Below, in pieces: positions 1-8,329 of a DNA stretch of 64,000 bases; the stretch's first letter is position 1, and each line of letters begins with the position of its first letter. The notes below the pieces were generated by a model. That model made no database searches, was not told where the DNA came from, and saw nothing but the letters and a program-made list of their open reading frames with translations. Source of the DNA: Streptomyces sp. CB02009 (lineage in GTDB: Bacteria; Actinomycetota; Actinomycetes; Streptomycetales; Streptomycetaceae). A program made the translations under genes and the position numbers. Where the stretch lies: assembly GCF_001905825.1 (NCBI RefSeq), contig NZ_LIVV01000003.1, positions 230,956 through 294,955 on the forward strand, given 5' to 3'.

Positions 1-1
1 C

Positions 2-1528
2 CCGACGTACGTCTTCGTCGCCGGCGTCTTCATCATGATCGCCTGGGGCGCGTACAAGGGGATCGTCCTCGACGAGACCATGAAGGCGCCCACCGCCGAC
101 TACGAGATCAAGCCGGAGCACCAGGGGCTGGCCGGCTTCGCGCTCGTCTTCCTGCTGCTGCGCGCGTTCTCCTCCGGCTGTGCCGCGCTCACCGGCGTCG
201 AGGCCATCTCCAACGGTGTCCCCGCCTTCCGCAAGCCGAAGTCGAAGAACGCCGCCACCACGCTCGCCCTCATGGGCGGCCTGGCCGTCACCATGTTCTG
301 CGGCATCATCTTCCTGGCCATGGCCACCGATGTCCGGATGGCCGAGAAGCCCGCCGAGGACCTGCTGGTCAACGGCGTCCCGGTCGGCGCGGGCTACGTC
401 CAGGACCCGGTGATCTCCCAGGTCGCGGCCGCCGTCTTCGGCGACGGAACGTTCTTCTTCGTGCTCCTCGCCGCGGCCACCGCGCTCGTCCTCTTCCTCG
501 CCGCCAACACCGCGTACAACGGCTTCCCGCTCCTCGGCTCGATCCTCGCCCAGGACCGCTACCTGCCGCGCCAGCTGCACACCCGCGGCGACCGCCTCAC
601 CTTCTCCAACGGCATCGTGCTCCTCGCCGGCGCCGCCGCCCTCCTCGTCTGGGTCTACGGAGCCGACTCGACCCGGCTGATCCAGCTGTACATCGTCGGC
701 GTCTTCGTCTCCTTCACCCTCAGCCAGATCGGCATGGTCCGGCACTGGAACCGGCACCTGACGACCGAGCGCGACCCGGCCAAGCGCCGCCACATGATCC
801 GCTCCCGCGCGATCAACGCCTTCGGCGCCTTCTTCACCGGCCTCGTCCTCGTGGTCGTCCTCGCCACCAAGTTCACCCACGGCGCCTGGGTCGCCCTGCT
901 CGGCATGGTGATCTTCTACGGGACGATGTCCGCGATCCGCCGGCACTACGACTCGGTCGCGGCCGAGATCGCCGCCGCCGAGGAACGCCCCGACGAGTAC
1001 GTACGCCCCTCCCGGGTCCGCTCCATCGTCCTCGTCTCCAAGCTCCACAAGCCCACCCTCCGCGCCCTGGCCTACGCCAAGCTCATGCACGCGAACGAGC
1101 TCGAGGCGCTGACCGTCAACGTCGACCCGGTCGAGACGAAGGCGCTCAGGGAGGAGTGGGAGCGGCGCGGCATCAACGTCCCGCTCAAGATCCTCGACTC
1201 GCCGTACCGCGAGATCACCCGCCCGGTGATCGAGTACGTCAAGAGCATCCGCCGCGAGAGCCCCCGCGACGCCGTCTCCGTCTACATCCCGGAGTACGTC
1301 GTCGGGCACTGGTACGAGCACCTGCTCCACAACCAGTCCGCACTCCGCCTCAAGGGCAGGCTGCTCTTCACCCCCGGCGTCATGGTGACCTCGGTCCCGT
1401 ACCAGCTCCAGTCCTCCGAGGCCGCGAAGAAGCGGGCCCGGAAGCGCCAGGAGTGGAACGCGCCGGGCTCGGTCCGCCGCGGCCCCGTCGAGAAGGGCCA
1501 CAAGGAACCGGCGGGGAAGAGCCACTAG
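2..1528 (+). CDS. APC-type amino acid permease, 5' end outside window
   Basis: The frame is open from base 2 with no credible start, so the N-terminal transmembrane part lies outside the window; the ATG at 35 is internal. The visible ~508 residues hold several hydrophobic helices (for example the stretches translated from 265-345, 445-520, 600-650 and 830-925), then a soluble C-terminal region of about 190 residues. That region starts around base 960 and has a UspA-like alpha/beta look (SIVLVSKLHKPTLRALAYAK). This layout matches APC-superfamily permeases with a cytoplasmic tail, widespread in actinobacteria, which import amino acids or related compounds. The substrate cannot be read from sequence. 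It sits directly upstream of the RNA methyltransferase gene, an arrangement I recall from Streptomyces chromosomes, so this is backbone DNA rather than island DNA. Confidence 0.85.
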   Translation, partial: PTYVFVAGVFIMIAWGAYKGIVLDETMKAPTADYEIKPEHQGLAGFALVFLLLRAFSSGCAALTGVEAISNGVPAFRKPKSKNAATTLALMGGLAVTMFCGIIFLAMATDVRMAEKPAEDLLVNGVPVGAGYVQDPVISQVAAAVFGDGTFFFVLLAAATALVLFLAANTAYNGFPLLGSILAQDRYLPRQLHTRGDRLTFSNGIVLLAGAAALLVWVYGADSTRLIQLYIVGVFVSFTLSQIGMVRHWNRHLTTERDPAKRRHMIRSRAINAFGAFFTGLVLVVVLATKFTHGAWVALLGMVIFYGTMSAIRRHYDSVAAEIAAAEERPDEYVRPSRVRSIVLVSKLHKPTLRALAYAKLMHANELEALTVNVDPVETKALREEWERRGINVPLKILDSPYREITRPVIEYVKSIRRESPRDAVSVYIPEYVVGHWYEHLLHNQSALRLKGRLLFTPGVMVTSVPYQLQSSEAAKKRARKRQEWNAPGSVRRGPVEKGHKEPAGKSH

Positions 1529-1581
1529 GGCCGCCGGGAACCACAGGCTGCAGAGAACATCTCAAAAAGAACAACTAGACT

Positions 1582-1611
1582 GGTGGGCTGCCGTCCAAAC
1601 GGCAGCCCACC
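1582..1611 (+). terminator. Perfect 13-bp hairpin after permease gene
   Basis: Arms 1582-1594 and 1599-1611 pair perfectly (GGTGGGCTGCCGT and its complement) around a CCAA tetraloop. It lies 54 bases after the permease stop and 27 bases before the methyltransferase ATG. There is no T-tract, as is common in Streptomyces. It could terminate the permease transcript or act in the leader of the next gene. Confidence 0.6.
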
Positions 1612-1638
1612 ATCGCGTCCCCTTGGAGCTTCCCCGCC

Positions 1639-2967
1639 ATGCAGAACACCCCTGTTTCGTCGTTGGTCGGGGAAGAGTACGAGGTCGAGGTCGGTCCGGT
1701 CGCGCACGGCGGCCACTGCATCGCCCGCACCGAGGCGGGCCGCGTCCTCTTCGTACGCCACGCGCTGCCCGGCGAGCGGGTCGTCGCCCGCGTCACCGAG
1801 GGCGAGGAGACCTCCCGCTTCCTGCGCGCGGACGCGGTCACGATCCTCGACCCCTCCAAGGACCGCGTCGAGGCCCCCTGCCCCTTCGCGGGCCCGGGCA
1901 AGTGCGGCGGCTGCGACTGGCAGCACGCCAAGCCCGGCGCCCAGCGCCGCCTCAAGGGCGAGGTCATCGCCGAGCAGCTGCTGCGGCTCGCCGGCCTGAC
2001 CCCCGAGGAAGCCGGCTGGGACGGCACGGTCATGCCGGCCGAGGGCGACAAGCTCCCGCAGGGCGAGGTCCCGCAGTGGCGGACCCGCGTCCAGTACGCG
2101 ATCGACGCGGACGGCAACGCCGGCCTGCGCAAGCACCGCTCGCACGACGTCGAGGTGATCGACCACTGCATGATCGCGGCACCGGGCGTCTCGGAACTGG
2201 GCGTCGAGAAGCAGGACTGGCCGAACATGGCCTCGGTCGAGGCCATCGCCGCCTCCGGCTCGAACGACCGCCAGGTCATCCTGACCCCGAAGCCCGGCGG
2301 CCGCCTCCCGCTGGTCGAGCTGGACAAGCCGGTCTCCGTCCTCCGCGTCGACGAGAAGGACGGCGGGGTCCACCGCGTCCACGGCCGCGCCTTCGTCCGC
2401 GAGCGCGCCGACGACCGCACCTACCGCGTCGGCAACGGCGGCTTCTGGCAGGTCCACCCGAAGGCCGCGCAGACCCTCATGCTCGCCGTCATGCAGGGCC
2501 TCACCCCCCGCAAGGGCGAGACGGCCCTCGACCTCTACTGCGGCGTCGGCCTCTTCGCGGGCGCCATCGCCGACCGCGTCGGCGACCAGGGCGCGGTCCT
2601 CGGCATCGAGTCCGGCAAGCGCGCGGTGGAGGACGCCCGCCACAACCTGGCCGGCTTCCCGCGCGTCCGCGTCGAACAGGGCAAGGTCGAGGCGGTCCTC
2701 CCGCGCACGGGCATCACGGAGGTCGACCTCATCGTCCTGGACCCCCCGCGCGCCGGCGCCGGCAAGCAGACCGTCCACCACCTCGCCGGCCTCGGCGCCC
2801 GCCGCATCGCCTACGTGGCCTGCGACCCGGCAGCCCTGGCCCGAGACCTGGCGTACTTCGCGGAACGCGGCTACAAGGTCCGGACGCTGAGGGCGTTCGA
2901 CCTCTTCCCGATGACGCACCACGTGGAGTGCGTGGCGATCCTTGAGCCCGCCTCAAAGGGCTCCTGA
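1639..2967 (+). CDS. TRAM-domain class I SAM-dependent RNA methyltransferase (TrmA/RumA family)
   Basis: 442 residues, the usual length for actinobacterial TrmA/RumA-type uracil-C5 methyltransferases. An N-terminal TRAM domain (about residues 1-60) is followed by a cysteine cluster of the iron-sulphur type (CPFAGPGKCGGCDWQH, near residue 80), a SAM-binding motif (LDLYCGVGLFAG, near 300), the DPPRAG motif and the catalytic cysteine segment VACDPAALARD. The general-base glutamate lies in HVECVAIL, twelve residues from the C-terminus. It is expected to methylate uracil in rRNA or tRNA; the exact nucleotide is not deducible. The oddity is its 3' end: bases 2903-2948 recur at 46,173, so this gene is the insertion target of the island. 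All four differences are third-position and synonymous, so the reading frame and catalytic residues survive insertion; only the last few residues change (PASKGS here, PVKKDA at the other end). Confidence 0.92.
   Translation: MQNTPVSSLVGEEYEVEVGPVAHGGHCIARTEAGRVLFVRHALPGERVVARVTEGEETSRFLRADAVTILDPSKDRVEAPCPFAGPGKCGGCDWQHAKPGAQRRLKGEVIAEQLLRLAGLTPEEAGWDGTVMPAEGDKLPQGEVPQWRTRVQYAIDADGNAGLRKHRSHDVEVIDHCMIAAPGVSELGVEKQDWPNMASVEAIAASGSNDRQVILTPKPGGRLPLVELDKPVSVLRVDEKDGGVHRVHGRAFVRERADDRTYRVGNGGFWQVHPKAAQTLMLAVMQGLTPRKGETALDLYCGVGLFAGAIADRVGDQGAVLGIESGKRAVEDARHNLAGFPRVRVEQGKVEAVLPRTGITEVDLIVLDPPRAGAGKQTVHHLAGLGARRIAYVACDPAALARDLAYFAERGYKVRTLRAFDLFPMTHHVECVAILEPASKGS
2903..2948 (+). repeat. Left attachment repeat (attL-like)
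   Basis: This lies inside the last codons of the methyltransferase gene. Against 46,173-46,218 it is identical at 42 of 46 positions (mismatches at 2916, 2922, 2925 and 2943); the longest exact block is 17 bases (2926-2942, GAGTGCGTGGCGATCCT). Homology stops at the codons after GAGCC. Coding is preserved through the repeat, typical of elements that insert into a gene's 3' end and restore it. Confidence 0.85.
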
Positions 2968-2985
2968 CCTGCTGTTTCTCCGGAT

Positions 2986-3032
2986 GTGCGTTATGGGCAT
3001 TACGTGCGTTAGGTGTGATATCTCGACGCATG
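2986..3032 (+). repeat. Left inner inverted terminal repeat of island
   Basis: Read forward, this matches the reverse complement of 46,051-46,096 at about 36 of 47 aligned positions with one single-base gap. Conserved blocks include TTA, GGGC, TACG, GCG and CTCGACGCA. It starts 38 bases inside the left attachment repeat. The position and inverted symmetry are what arm-type sites for a tyrosine recombinase or an element-end protein would show. Confidence 0.6.
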
Positions 3033-3063
3033 TTCGACGCACGTGACGCACGTTTGACGCACG
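3022..3063 (+). repeat. Four tandem GACGCAYG repeats
   Basis: GACGCATG, GACGCACG, GACGCACG and GACGCACG occur in tandem at 9-11-base spacing, close to one helical turn, beside the left end of the island. This looks like a cooperative protein-binding array (recombinase arm sites, iterons or operator). No gene for a binding partner is identified. Confidence 0.55.
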
Positions 3064-3144
3064 GACGGCGCGGTTCCTGATGGGTCGTCATGCAGGCTTG
3101 ATGGCCACCGAGTGGAGCCCTCAACTGTCTGGTCTTAGGCACTT

Positions 3145-3195
3145 GAGGTGGCTGGGGCACTGGCTGCTGAGCTGTCGGCTGCCCCAGCCCCACCT
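3145..3195. terminator. Imperfect hairpin at the 3' side of the first island gene
   Basis: AGGTGGCTGGGGCA near 3146-3159 pairs with TGCCCCAGCCCCACCT at 3180-3195, leaving a two-base bulge and a 20-base loop. It lies about 55 bases past the stop of the minus-strand gene ending at 3251, so it could terminate that transcript. Confidence 0.45.
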
Positions 3196-3250
3196 GTCTC
3201 TCGGTAGTGACTGTCCGTGAGGGCAAGGTGGGAGTCCGGTCCGTGTTGAG

Positions 3251-4656
3251 TCAGGGGCCGTATGGGCTCCAGTGCCCGAGAAAGGGCCTGAGATCGTCGG
3301 CTCGCGGTTCGGGGACGTCGGGCAACCGGGGCGGTGTGTTCAGAGGGTCGAGGCCCTCCACGCGGGCTGCTGCCCAGTCGATCCATGTTTCGGCTTCGGT
3401 TCTGGTCTGGCCTGGGGGCATGTTCTCGACCCTGGTGCGTACGGCGCTCACGTACTCCGTCAGTCGGGTGGCGTGGCGCCATGCCGCTTCCTGCGCCTCG
3501 AAGTGCCTGACGCGATAAGCCTCGGCGTACTGGACGCGTGCTTCGTCCATGGCGGCTTCCCAGCGGATGCGCTTCTGGCGGGCCGCTTCGATCTCGTCGA
3601 GGCGTCTGCGTTCGGCGGCTTCGCCGCGAAGCGTGACCTCCTGCGCGATTTCGGCGAGCTGGTCTTCGAGGGAGCGTGCGGGGGTGTCGGCCCATTCGCT
3701 CGCCCGGTGCGGCTGGCCGCCGCTGAGGACGAAGCGGAGGCGTTCGGACGGGGTGTAGTCGAAGCGGGGGATCCTGATCCAGGAGTTTTTCTTGGCCTCG
3801 GCGAGTTCCTTCTCGGTGGCGACGTGCTCAGCCCGGTCTTGCTCCTGGAGGACGAGGAACTGCACGGTCTGGCCCTGCGCGGTGATGGTGAAGTGGGGAG
3901 ACCCCCTGCGGCGCCGATGCGGCGGAGGCGCGAAGCCGGTCTGCCCTGCCCACTGGAGTGTCCTGCGTTTTCGGTGGCGGTGACCAGCGCATGGATAAGC
4001 CTGAGGGCGCGCCCTTGGACCGGCTTGGTCAGGCCCAGCGGCTGGGGTTCGCTCTGCATGGCCCGGACCACGGTGTGCGGCCGCGTGAGCCGGGAGGGAA
4101 CGGGGACGGGTTCGAGGACGGCGAGGCGCCAGGCGGGGATGTCGACGAGTTGGATCTCGTACCCGCCACGGCACCAGCCCCCGTACAGCTTTTTCGCCTC
4201 CGGGACCCTTCCGGACCTGCGTGCCGCGGCGACGCGGGACGGCCATTTCTCCAAGCCCGGACCGCTGCCGCTCTTGACGATCCTGCCGCCGGCCTCCGCG
4301 AGCTCGTGTAGCAGCTGCTCCGTGAATGTCACGCGAGGCCGTGGGGGAGGGCTTGGCTTCCGCCCGGCGGCCGGAGTCTCCAGGGCTCGGGTGGACTGGG
4401 GCCGTGAAGCGGCGGCCTGGGTCTTCTGCGGGCGTGATCCGCGGGGAGGGTACGTGCCGTGCGCCAGATAGTGCTGGCCGGCGCTCGTCAGGGCGACGCT
4501 CCACTGCCCACCCTTCCGGGAGACCGTGACCAGGCCCCGGTTCTGCAGAGCCTGACAGGTGGTCTTGTAGGAACTGGTCGCCCAGACACCGGCAGGGCAC
4601 CCGGCCCCCACCCACTGCAGCACCGACAGCTGCTGCTCATTGACCTGCCGTTGCAA
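3251..4656 (-). pseudogene. Frameshifted Streptomyces gene of unknown function, winged-helix-like N-terminus
   Basis: Two overlapping minus-strand frames together make one protein of about 465 residues. The N-terminal part (start TTG at 4656, giving LQRQVNEQQLSVLQWVGAG) runs to about 3925. The C-terminal part continues in the next frame (SPHFTITAQGQTVQFLVLQ and onward) to the stop at 3251. The first ~80 residues look like a small helix-turn-helix module (SYKTTCQALQNRGLVTVSR). The C-terminal third is charged and helical with a probable coiled coil rich in E, R and A. I recall this as a family common in Streptomyces, often given uninformative names. A second, more damaged copy lies at 15.8-16.24 kb and has the same TTG start context. 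Either the gene is dead or the shift is a sequencing error; the exact base was not pinpointed. Confidence 0.6.
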
Positions 4657-4875
4657 TGGCCCGCCTTCGACTCGAAGCGATCTGCAACGGCGGCATGCTG
4701 TCAGTTCCATTGGTCAGCGACTGGCGATTCGAAACAATTCGCTCGAATGAGCGAGGCCTTGAGATTGTCATTGTGTGGGTGTACTGGATGTCAGCGCGGG
4801 CGGCGTTCTTTGTTGTCACCGCCAGTTCGCCTCCGTGAGCTGCGCGCGAGAAGGCCAGTGGCTTGAGTCCGGCCT

Positions 4876-4962
4876 TCAGTCACTGAGCTTCGCCCGCAAG
4901 TGTTCGTTCTCCTTCTCCAGGCTCCTAACGCGTTCGCTGAGCCTCTCCCCGGATGGCGGCAT
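4876..4962 (-). other. Short coiled-coil C-terminal remnant
   Basis: A minus-strand frame reads MPPSGERLSERVRSLEKENE followed by HLRAKLSD and a stop, with heptad-like spacing typical of the C-termini of some transposon-associated and DNA-binding proteins. It overlaps the 5' end of the toxin gene. Probably the tail of a gene cut off by recombination; no parent is identifiable. The rest of 4657-4963 shows no other gene or clear promoter. Confidence 0.3.
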
Positions 4963-4963
4963 C

Positions 4964-6928
4964 GTGGAGAACATCGGCGCCCCGTTCCCCTTCGAGAAGC
5001 CCTACTGGGCGGGTAGCCATCCTGTGGAGTTCGACCCGGAGCGGGACGAGGAGCCGTACGCGCTGCCCTTCCACTCCTCGGACCTGGGCAACGAAGCCCT
5101 GAGAGCCTTCTTCAGCTTCCTTCTGGAAGGTAGGCCCGCCCCCGACGACGTCGATCCTGACGGGGTGCCACTGTTCGGTTTCCGCCTGTTCGCCGTCAGC
5201 AATGAGCCGAGCGACTGGCACAGCCCAGACAACGGCGAGGCGTCTGGGATAGGTTGGCGATTCACGTCTGCAAGGGGGGCGACGGTGACCGGTCTTGCTC
5301 CGGACGTCAAGTTCATCGCGGAAGGAATGATCCGCGGTTCCATGGGGCTTCTCGACACGATGCGGGGAGCGCGCGACACGGCTATCGCCCTGGGCCATGA
5401 ACTGGCACGGCAACACGGGATGGCAGGGGACGACGAGGCCGGGCGAGCCTTTGCCAAGGTGTACGTTTCGGCAGCCTCCGCGACGCTCGACAAGATGGGC
5501 TTCAGCTCGTACGTCCTGGGCGAGACGAGCAAGGGTCTGATGCGTAACGCCCGCGAGTTCATGGCTGAGGAGAGCCGCCAGGTGGCCGCGTTCCTCGGGC
5601 GGCAGACCGACCTCACGGCAGGAATGGGCGACCCTGGCGCGGACTGCACCGAGAACTACCTCGGGCTGGGCCGGGAGCTCCCCGAAGTGGTGGGGGAGAC
5701 CGCCTGGTACGAGCAGTACGTCCCCAGCGGCGGCAGCGACCGCTTCCGCGGTTCGCCGGAGAAGATCCGGGACGTCGCCGGCTCCTGGCGTCACGCCGGG
5801 GTACTCATGCAGCGCTTCCTGGAGGACGCACAGGCATACTCCCTCACCGCGAGCAAGGCTCACTCCGGTGAGGCCGCTGATGCCTTCCAGACGTACGTCA
5901 AGCACAGTGTCGGCCTCACCTGCCCGCCGGCGAAGGCGGAGGACGGCGAGCCGCTGGTGACGAACCTCGTCGCAGCCTGCACGCAGATCGCGAAGGCATG
6001 CGACCGGTACGCCGAGCATGTAGAGGCCGCCAAGGGGAAGATCGCTCAGCACAAGCTGGACCTTCTTGCGGTCGACATGCCTTGGGACCAGCCGATTTTT
6101 GGGGGCAACGGGTACGACGGCGGGTTGCTCGACGCCGTACTCGGAGACTCTTGGATTCGGGACCTCGGCTCAGTGGGGCACGCACTGGACTCCTCCGCCG
6201 CACGCATCACGCTTCCCGTTGCCGATCCGCCGACGGCGCCCGTCATCCCCGGATTTCCGTTCCTGCCGCCCCTCGTACCTGCGCCGGCGCCCGTGCCGGT
6301 TGCGCTCGCGTCGTACACGGGACAGGTGCCGGCGCTCGCCCCGATGGGCAATAAGGTCGACCCCTCAATCCCCTCCGCCGACCCGATTCCGCCGACGCCG
6401 GGTACAACGCGCCTGCTCACAGCGGCGGAGCAGCAGCAGTTCCGCGCATGGATGAACGGTCTCCAGACCGGTGGCTTCGCGGGAGGCGGCGGCCCGCTGG
6501 ATCCGGACAACGCCTACCAGCTCCGTGTGTCCGGCTATCCCGAGCGGGAGGTGCCGTTGCTCGGCAGCAGACGCGGACTGATGGTGGACGGCATCCGCCC
6601 TCTCGACGGGTATCTCGTCGAGGCGAAGCACGTACGGGACCCGGACTGCACGAACAAGAGTTTCCGCACCCTCGACCGGGTCGAGGAAGCATTGACGAAG
6701 CCCGTCAAGGTGAACAAGCAGGGGAAGATCGGTTTCGACCCCGTCGTCGACTCCATGTACGCGGGCGACGAGAGGGAACTCGTGCGCTACAAGCAGGCCA
6801 TGGCCAACCCCGCCAACAGCGAGATCAGGGGTCTGGAGATCGTGACGAACGGACAGGACAACGCCGCCTACTGGCAGTCCATGATGGCGATGACAGGCAC
6901 GCCCGGCTCGACGCGGTACGTCCCCTGA
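4964..6928 (+). CDS. Polymorphic toxin with C-terminal restriction-endonuclease-fold domain
   Basis: About 654 residues from GTG 4964; the frame is open further upstream (to 4775), but that sequence has no coding character, so the start is tentative. The long helical N-terminal half (about residues 60-420) resembles ESX/WXG-type export and trunk regions; there is no signal peptide. A proline-rich linker (about 440-520) leads to a compact C-terminal domain starting near DPDNAYQLRVSGYPEREVPL. That domain carries LMVDGIRP and YLVEAKHV, an acidic D...E-x-K pattern typical of restriction-endonuclease-fold (Tox-REase) nuclease toxins. Expected role: a secreted, probably contact-dependent DNase used against competing bacteria. 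The next gene, 14 bases downstream, is the likely immunity gene. The Tox-REase-2 assignment is from memory of family motifs. Confidence 0.72.
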   Translation: MENIGAPFPFEKPYWAGSHPVEFDPERDEEPYALPFHSSDLGNEALRAFFSFLLEGRPAPDDVDPDGVPLFGFRLFAVSNEPSDWHSPDNGEASGIGWRFTSARGATVTGLAPDVKFIAEGMIRGSMGLLDTMRGARDTAIALGHELARQHGMAGDDEAGRAFAKVYVSAASATLDKMGFSSYVLGETSKGLMRNAREFMAEESRQVAAFLGRQTDLTAGMGDPGADCTENYLGLGRELPEVVGETAWYEQYVPSGGSDRFRGSPEKIRDVAGSWRHAGVLMQRFLEDAQAYSLTASKAHSGEAADAFQTYVKHSVGLTCPPAKAEDGEPLVTNLVAACTQIAKACDRYAEHVEAAKGKIAQHKLDLLAVDMPWDQPIFGGNGYDGGLLDAVLGDSWIRDLGSVGHALDSSAARITLPVADPPTAPVIPGFPFLPPLVPAPAPVPVALASYTGQVPALAPMGNKVDPSIPSADPIPPTPGTTRLLTAAEQQQFRAWMNGLQTGGFAGGGGPLDPDNAYQLRVSGYPEREVPLLGSRRGLMVDGIRPLDGYLVEAKHVRDPDCTNKSFRTLDRVEEALTKPVKVNKQGKIGFDPVVDSMYAGDERELVRYKQAMANPANSEIRGLEIVTNGQDNAAYWQSMMAMTGTPGSTRYVP

Positions 6929-6942
6929 GCGCAAGGAAGACC

Positions 6943-7395
6943 ATGGCCACGGAACGAAACATCCGGACGAACTTCGCCTTCTATCCTCCCGAGGGGAAGG
7001 GCGGAGCCTGGCACGCCACACTGCAGACCCTGGAGCGGGCGCTGCGCGAGGCGTTTCCCGATCCCACCATCGGGCACCGGCGGTCCGGCATCCACGAGAT
7101 GACCGTGCTGGACTTCGAGATCGAGTTGGCGCCGGACGTGTGGGTGGACGGTACCGCGGCCATCACCGAGCCCGACTACGCCTACATCACCCTCACCGAT
7201 GTGACGGCGGACGAAGCCGGCACCTTCGCCGTCTGGCTGCGCGACTCCTTCGCTCCGGCGCCCGACCTCGTGCGCTTCGCCAGCAGCCTCGCCATGGCGA
7301 ACGGCGAGGACACCCCTTCGCCGCTGCCAGTCGAAGGGAGCCGCGAAGACATCGGTGACCTGCTGCGCCGGCACCTCGACGCATTCGACTACTGA
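6943..7395 (+). CDS. Probable immunity protein for the upstream toxin
   Basis: 150 residues. The ATG at 6943 is preceded by AAGGAAGA at a good spacing, 14 bases after the toxin stop, so the two are probably co-transcribed. The protein is small, acidic and soluble with no recognised motif (ATERNIRTNFAFYPPEGKG at the N-terminus). Immunity function is inferred only from position, size and charge, which is standard for polymorphic-toxin loci. It is expected to bind and block the nuclease domain in the producer's cytoplasm. Confidence 0.6.
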   Translation: MATERNIRTNFAFYPPEGKGGAWHATLQTLERALREAFPDPTIGHRRSGIHEMTVLDFEIELAPDVWVDGTAAITEPDYAYITLTDVTADEAGTFAVWLRDSFAPAPDLVRFASSLAMANGEDTPSPLPVEGSREDIGDLLRRHLDAFDY

Positions 7396-7947
7396 CGGGC
7401 GGCCAATCAGGGGGATCGTCGCCTGTGTGACGTTGCCCGTCGCACTGATCGGCCGATGCAACGTAGCACCGCAGTTTGACTCAGGTACCTCCTGCCGAGC
7501 CCAGGAGCGGGCCGGGCTCGAAGAGGCCGCCGGCGGATGCAACGCAGGCCGCTCCGCCTCTGCCCGAGGCGACTTGTGCTGACACTGTCGGCGGGTAACC
7601 GCAGCGCGCCGCATCTCATTGGGTCAGCGCTGCCCACAACCGCGCGTCGGGCGCGCGCCGAGCTCTACGTAGAGTGCGAGCTGAGCATCTGCCTACGGGC
7701 ATGGACGAGCTTCGTTCTCCAGGTAGTCCATGACCACTTGGTGCGCCCGCCACCCGTCGGGGTTCGGTGGTGATGCCCGTGACACCCCCGCTCCTCCAGT
7801 CGCGATCAGAACACGCCGGGTAGCCGCTGACCGGCGTGACGTCGACCCTCACCTAAAACAAAAATTGCATGCTGCAGTAGGTGCACGACCCTGTGGCTGT
7901 TCAGTAAGGACAAGAGGACGAGGGACCGGTGGGGCCGCAGATCCAGG
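7396..7947. other. 550-base stretch without a convincing gene
   Basis: Short frames occur on both strands but none has Streptomyces-like codon bias, a ribosome binding site and recognisable content. GC3 bias is weak here, in keeping with degenerate junction DNA between the toxin locus and the restriction-modification remnant. Confidence 0.5.
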
Positions 7948-8325
7948 GTGGGAGAGACTCTCTTTGTGGATGGGCGGCAACTGGGTGCGCGTACTGGAGG
8001 GTTGGCGCGCAGACTCACGGACGAGAACATCGACCTGATCTGTTCCCTTTTCACCAGCTGGCGCGGAATTTCCTCCGACGAGGACTGCCATGAGCCCCGA
8101 GATGTGAGCTGGTGTCGCTCGGTGCGCCAGGACGACATCGCGCGACGCGGATACGACCTGGGCCCGGGTAGCTACGTGCAGACACCGTTCGCAGCTCTCG
8201 GTCCCGCAGGGGCCGAGGGGCAGCACCAGTTCGCGAAGGACGCGCTGTACGAGCACTTCGATCACACCGCGCGCATCAGCCAACGGCTTCGACACGTGTT
8301 GGGGACGGAGGATGGGTCATGGTGA
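7948..8325 (+). pseudogene. C-terminal fragment of a HsdM-type DNA methyltransferase
   Basis: About 125 codons (GETLFVDGRQLGARTGGLAR, then ICSLFTSWRG and RRGYDLGPGSYVQTP) align with the C-terminal part of the hsdM gene downstream (TLFIDARAMGELAGRSHRLL, VYRAWRG, KRHILTPGRYVGA). The catalytic half is missing. It is followed at once by hsdS, so it is the leftover 3' end of an ancestral hsdM-hsdS pair. Confidence 0.7.
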
Positions 8326-8329
8326 GGCA

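Noticed and set aside
1623..2945. 440-codon plus-strand frame overlapping the RNA methyltransferase
   Set aside because: R/P-rich composition and no motifs; it is the alternative frame of a gene with a complete set of catalytic motifs.
3022..3063. CRISPR-like short repeats
   Set aside because: Units are only 8 bases at 9-11-base spacing with no spacers and no cas genes; better read as a protein-binding array.
2729..3226. Small minus-strand gene at the left island end (possible excisionase)
   Set aside because: Composition is arginine/proline-rich shadow sequence over the methyltransferase gene, with no helix-turn-helix pattern.
4775..4963. N-terminal extension of the toxin to ATG 4775
   Set aside because: The extra ~63 codons lack GC3 bias and overlap a plausible minus-strand remnant; the family-like sequence starts at about 4964.
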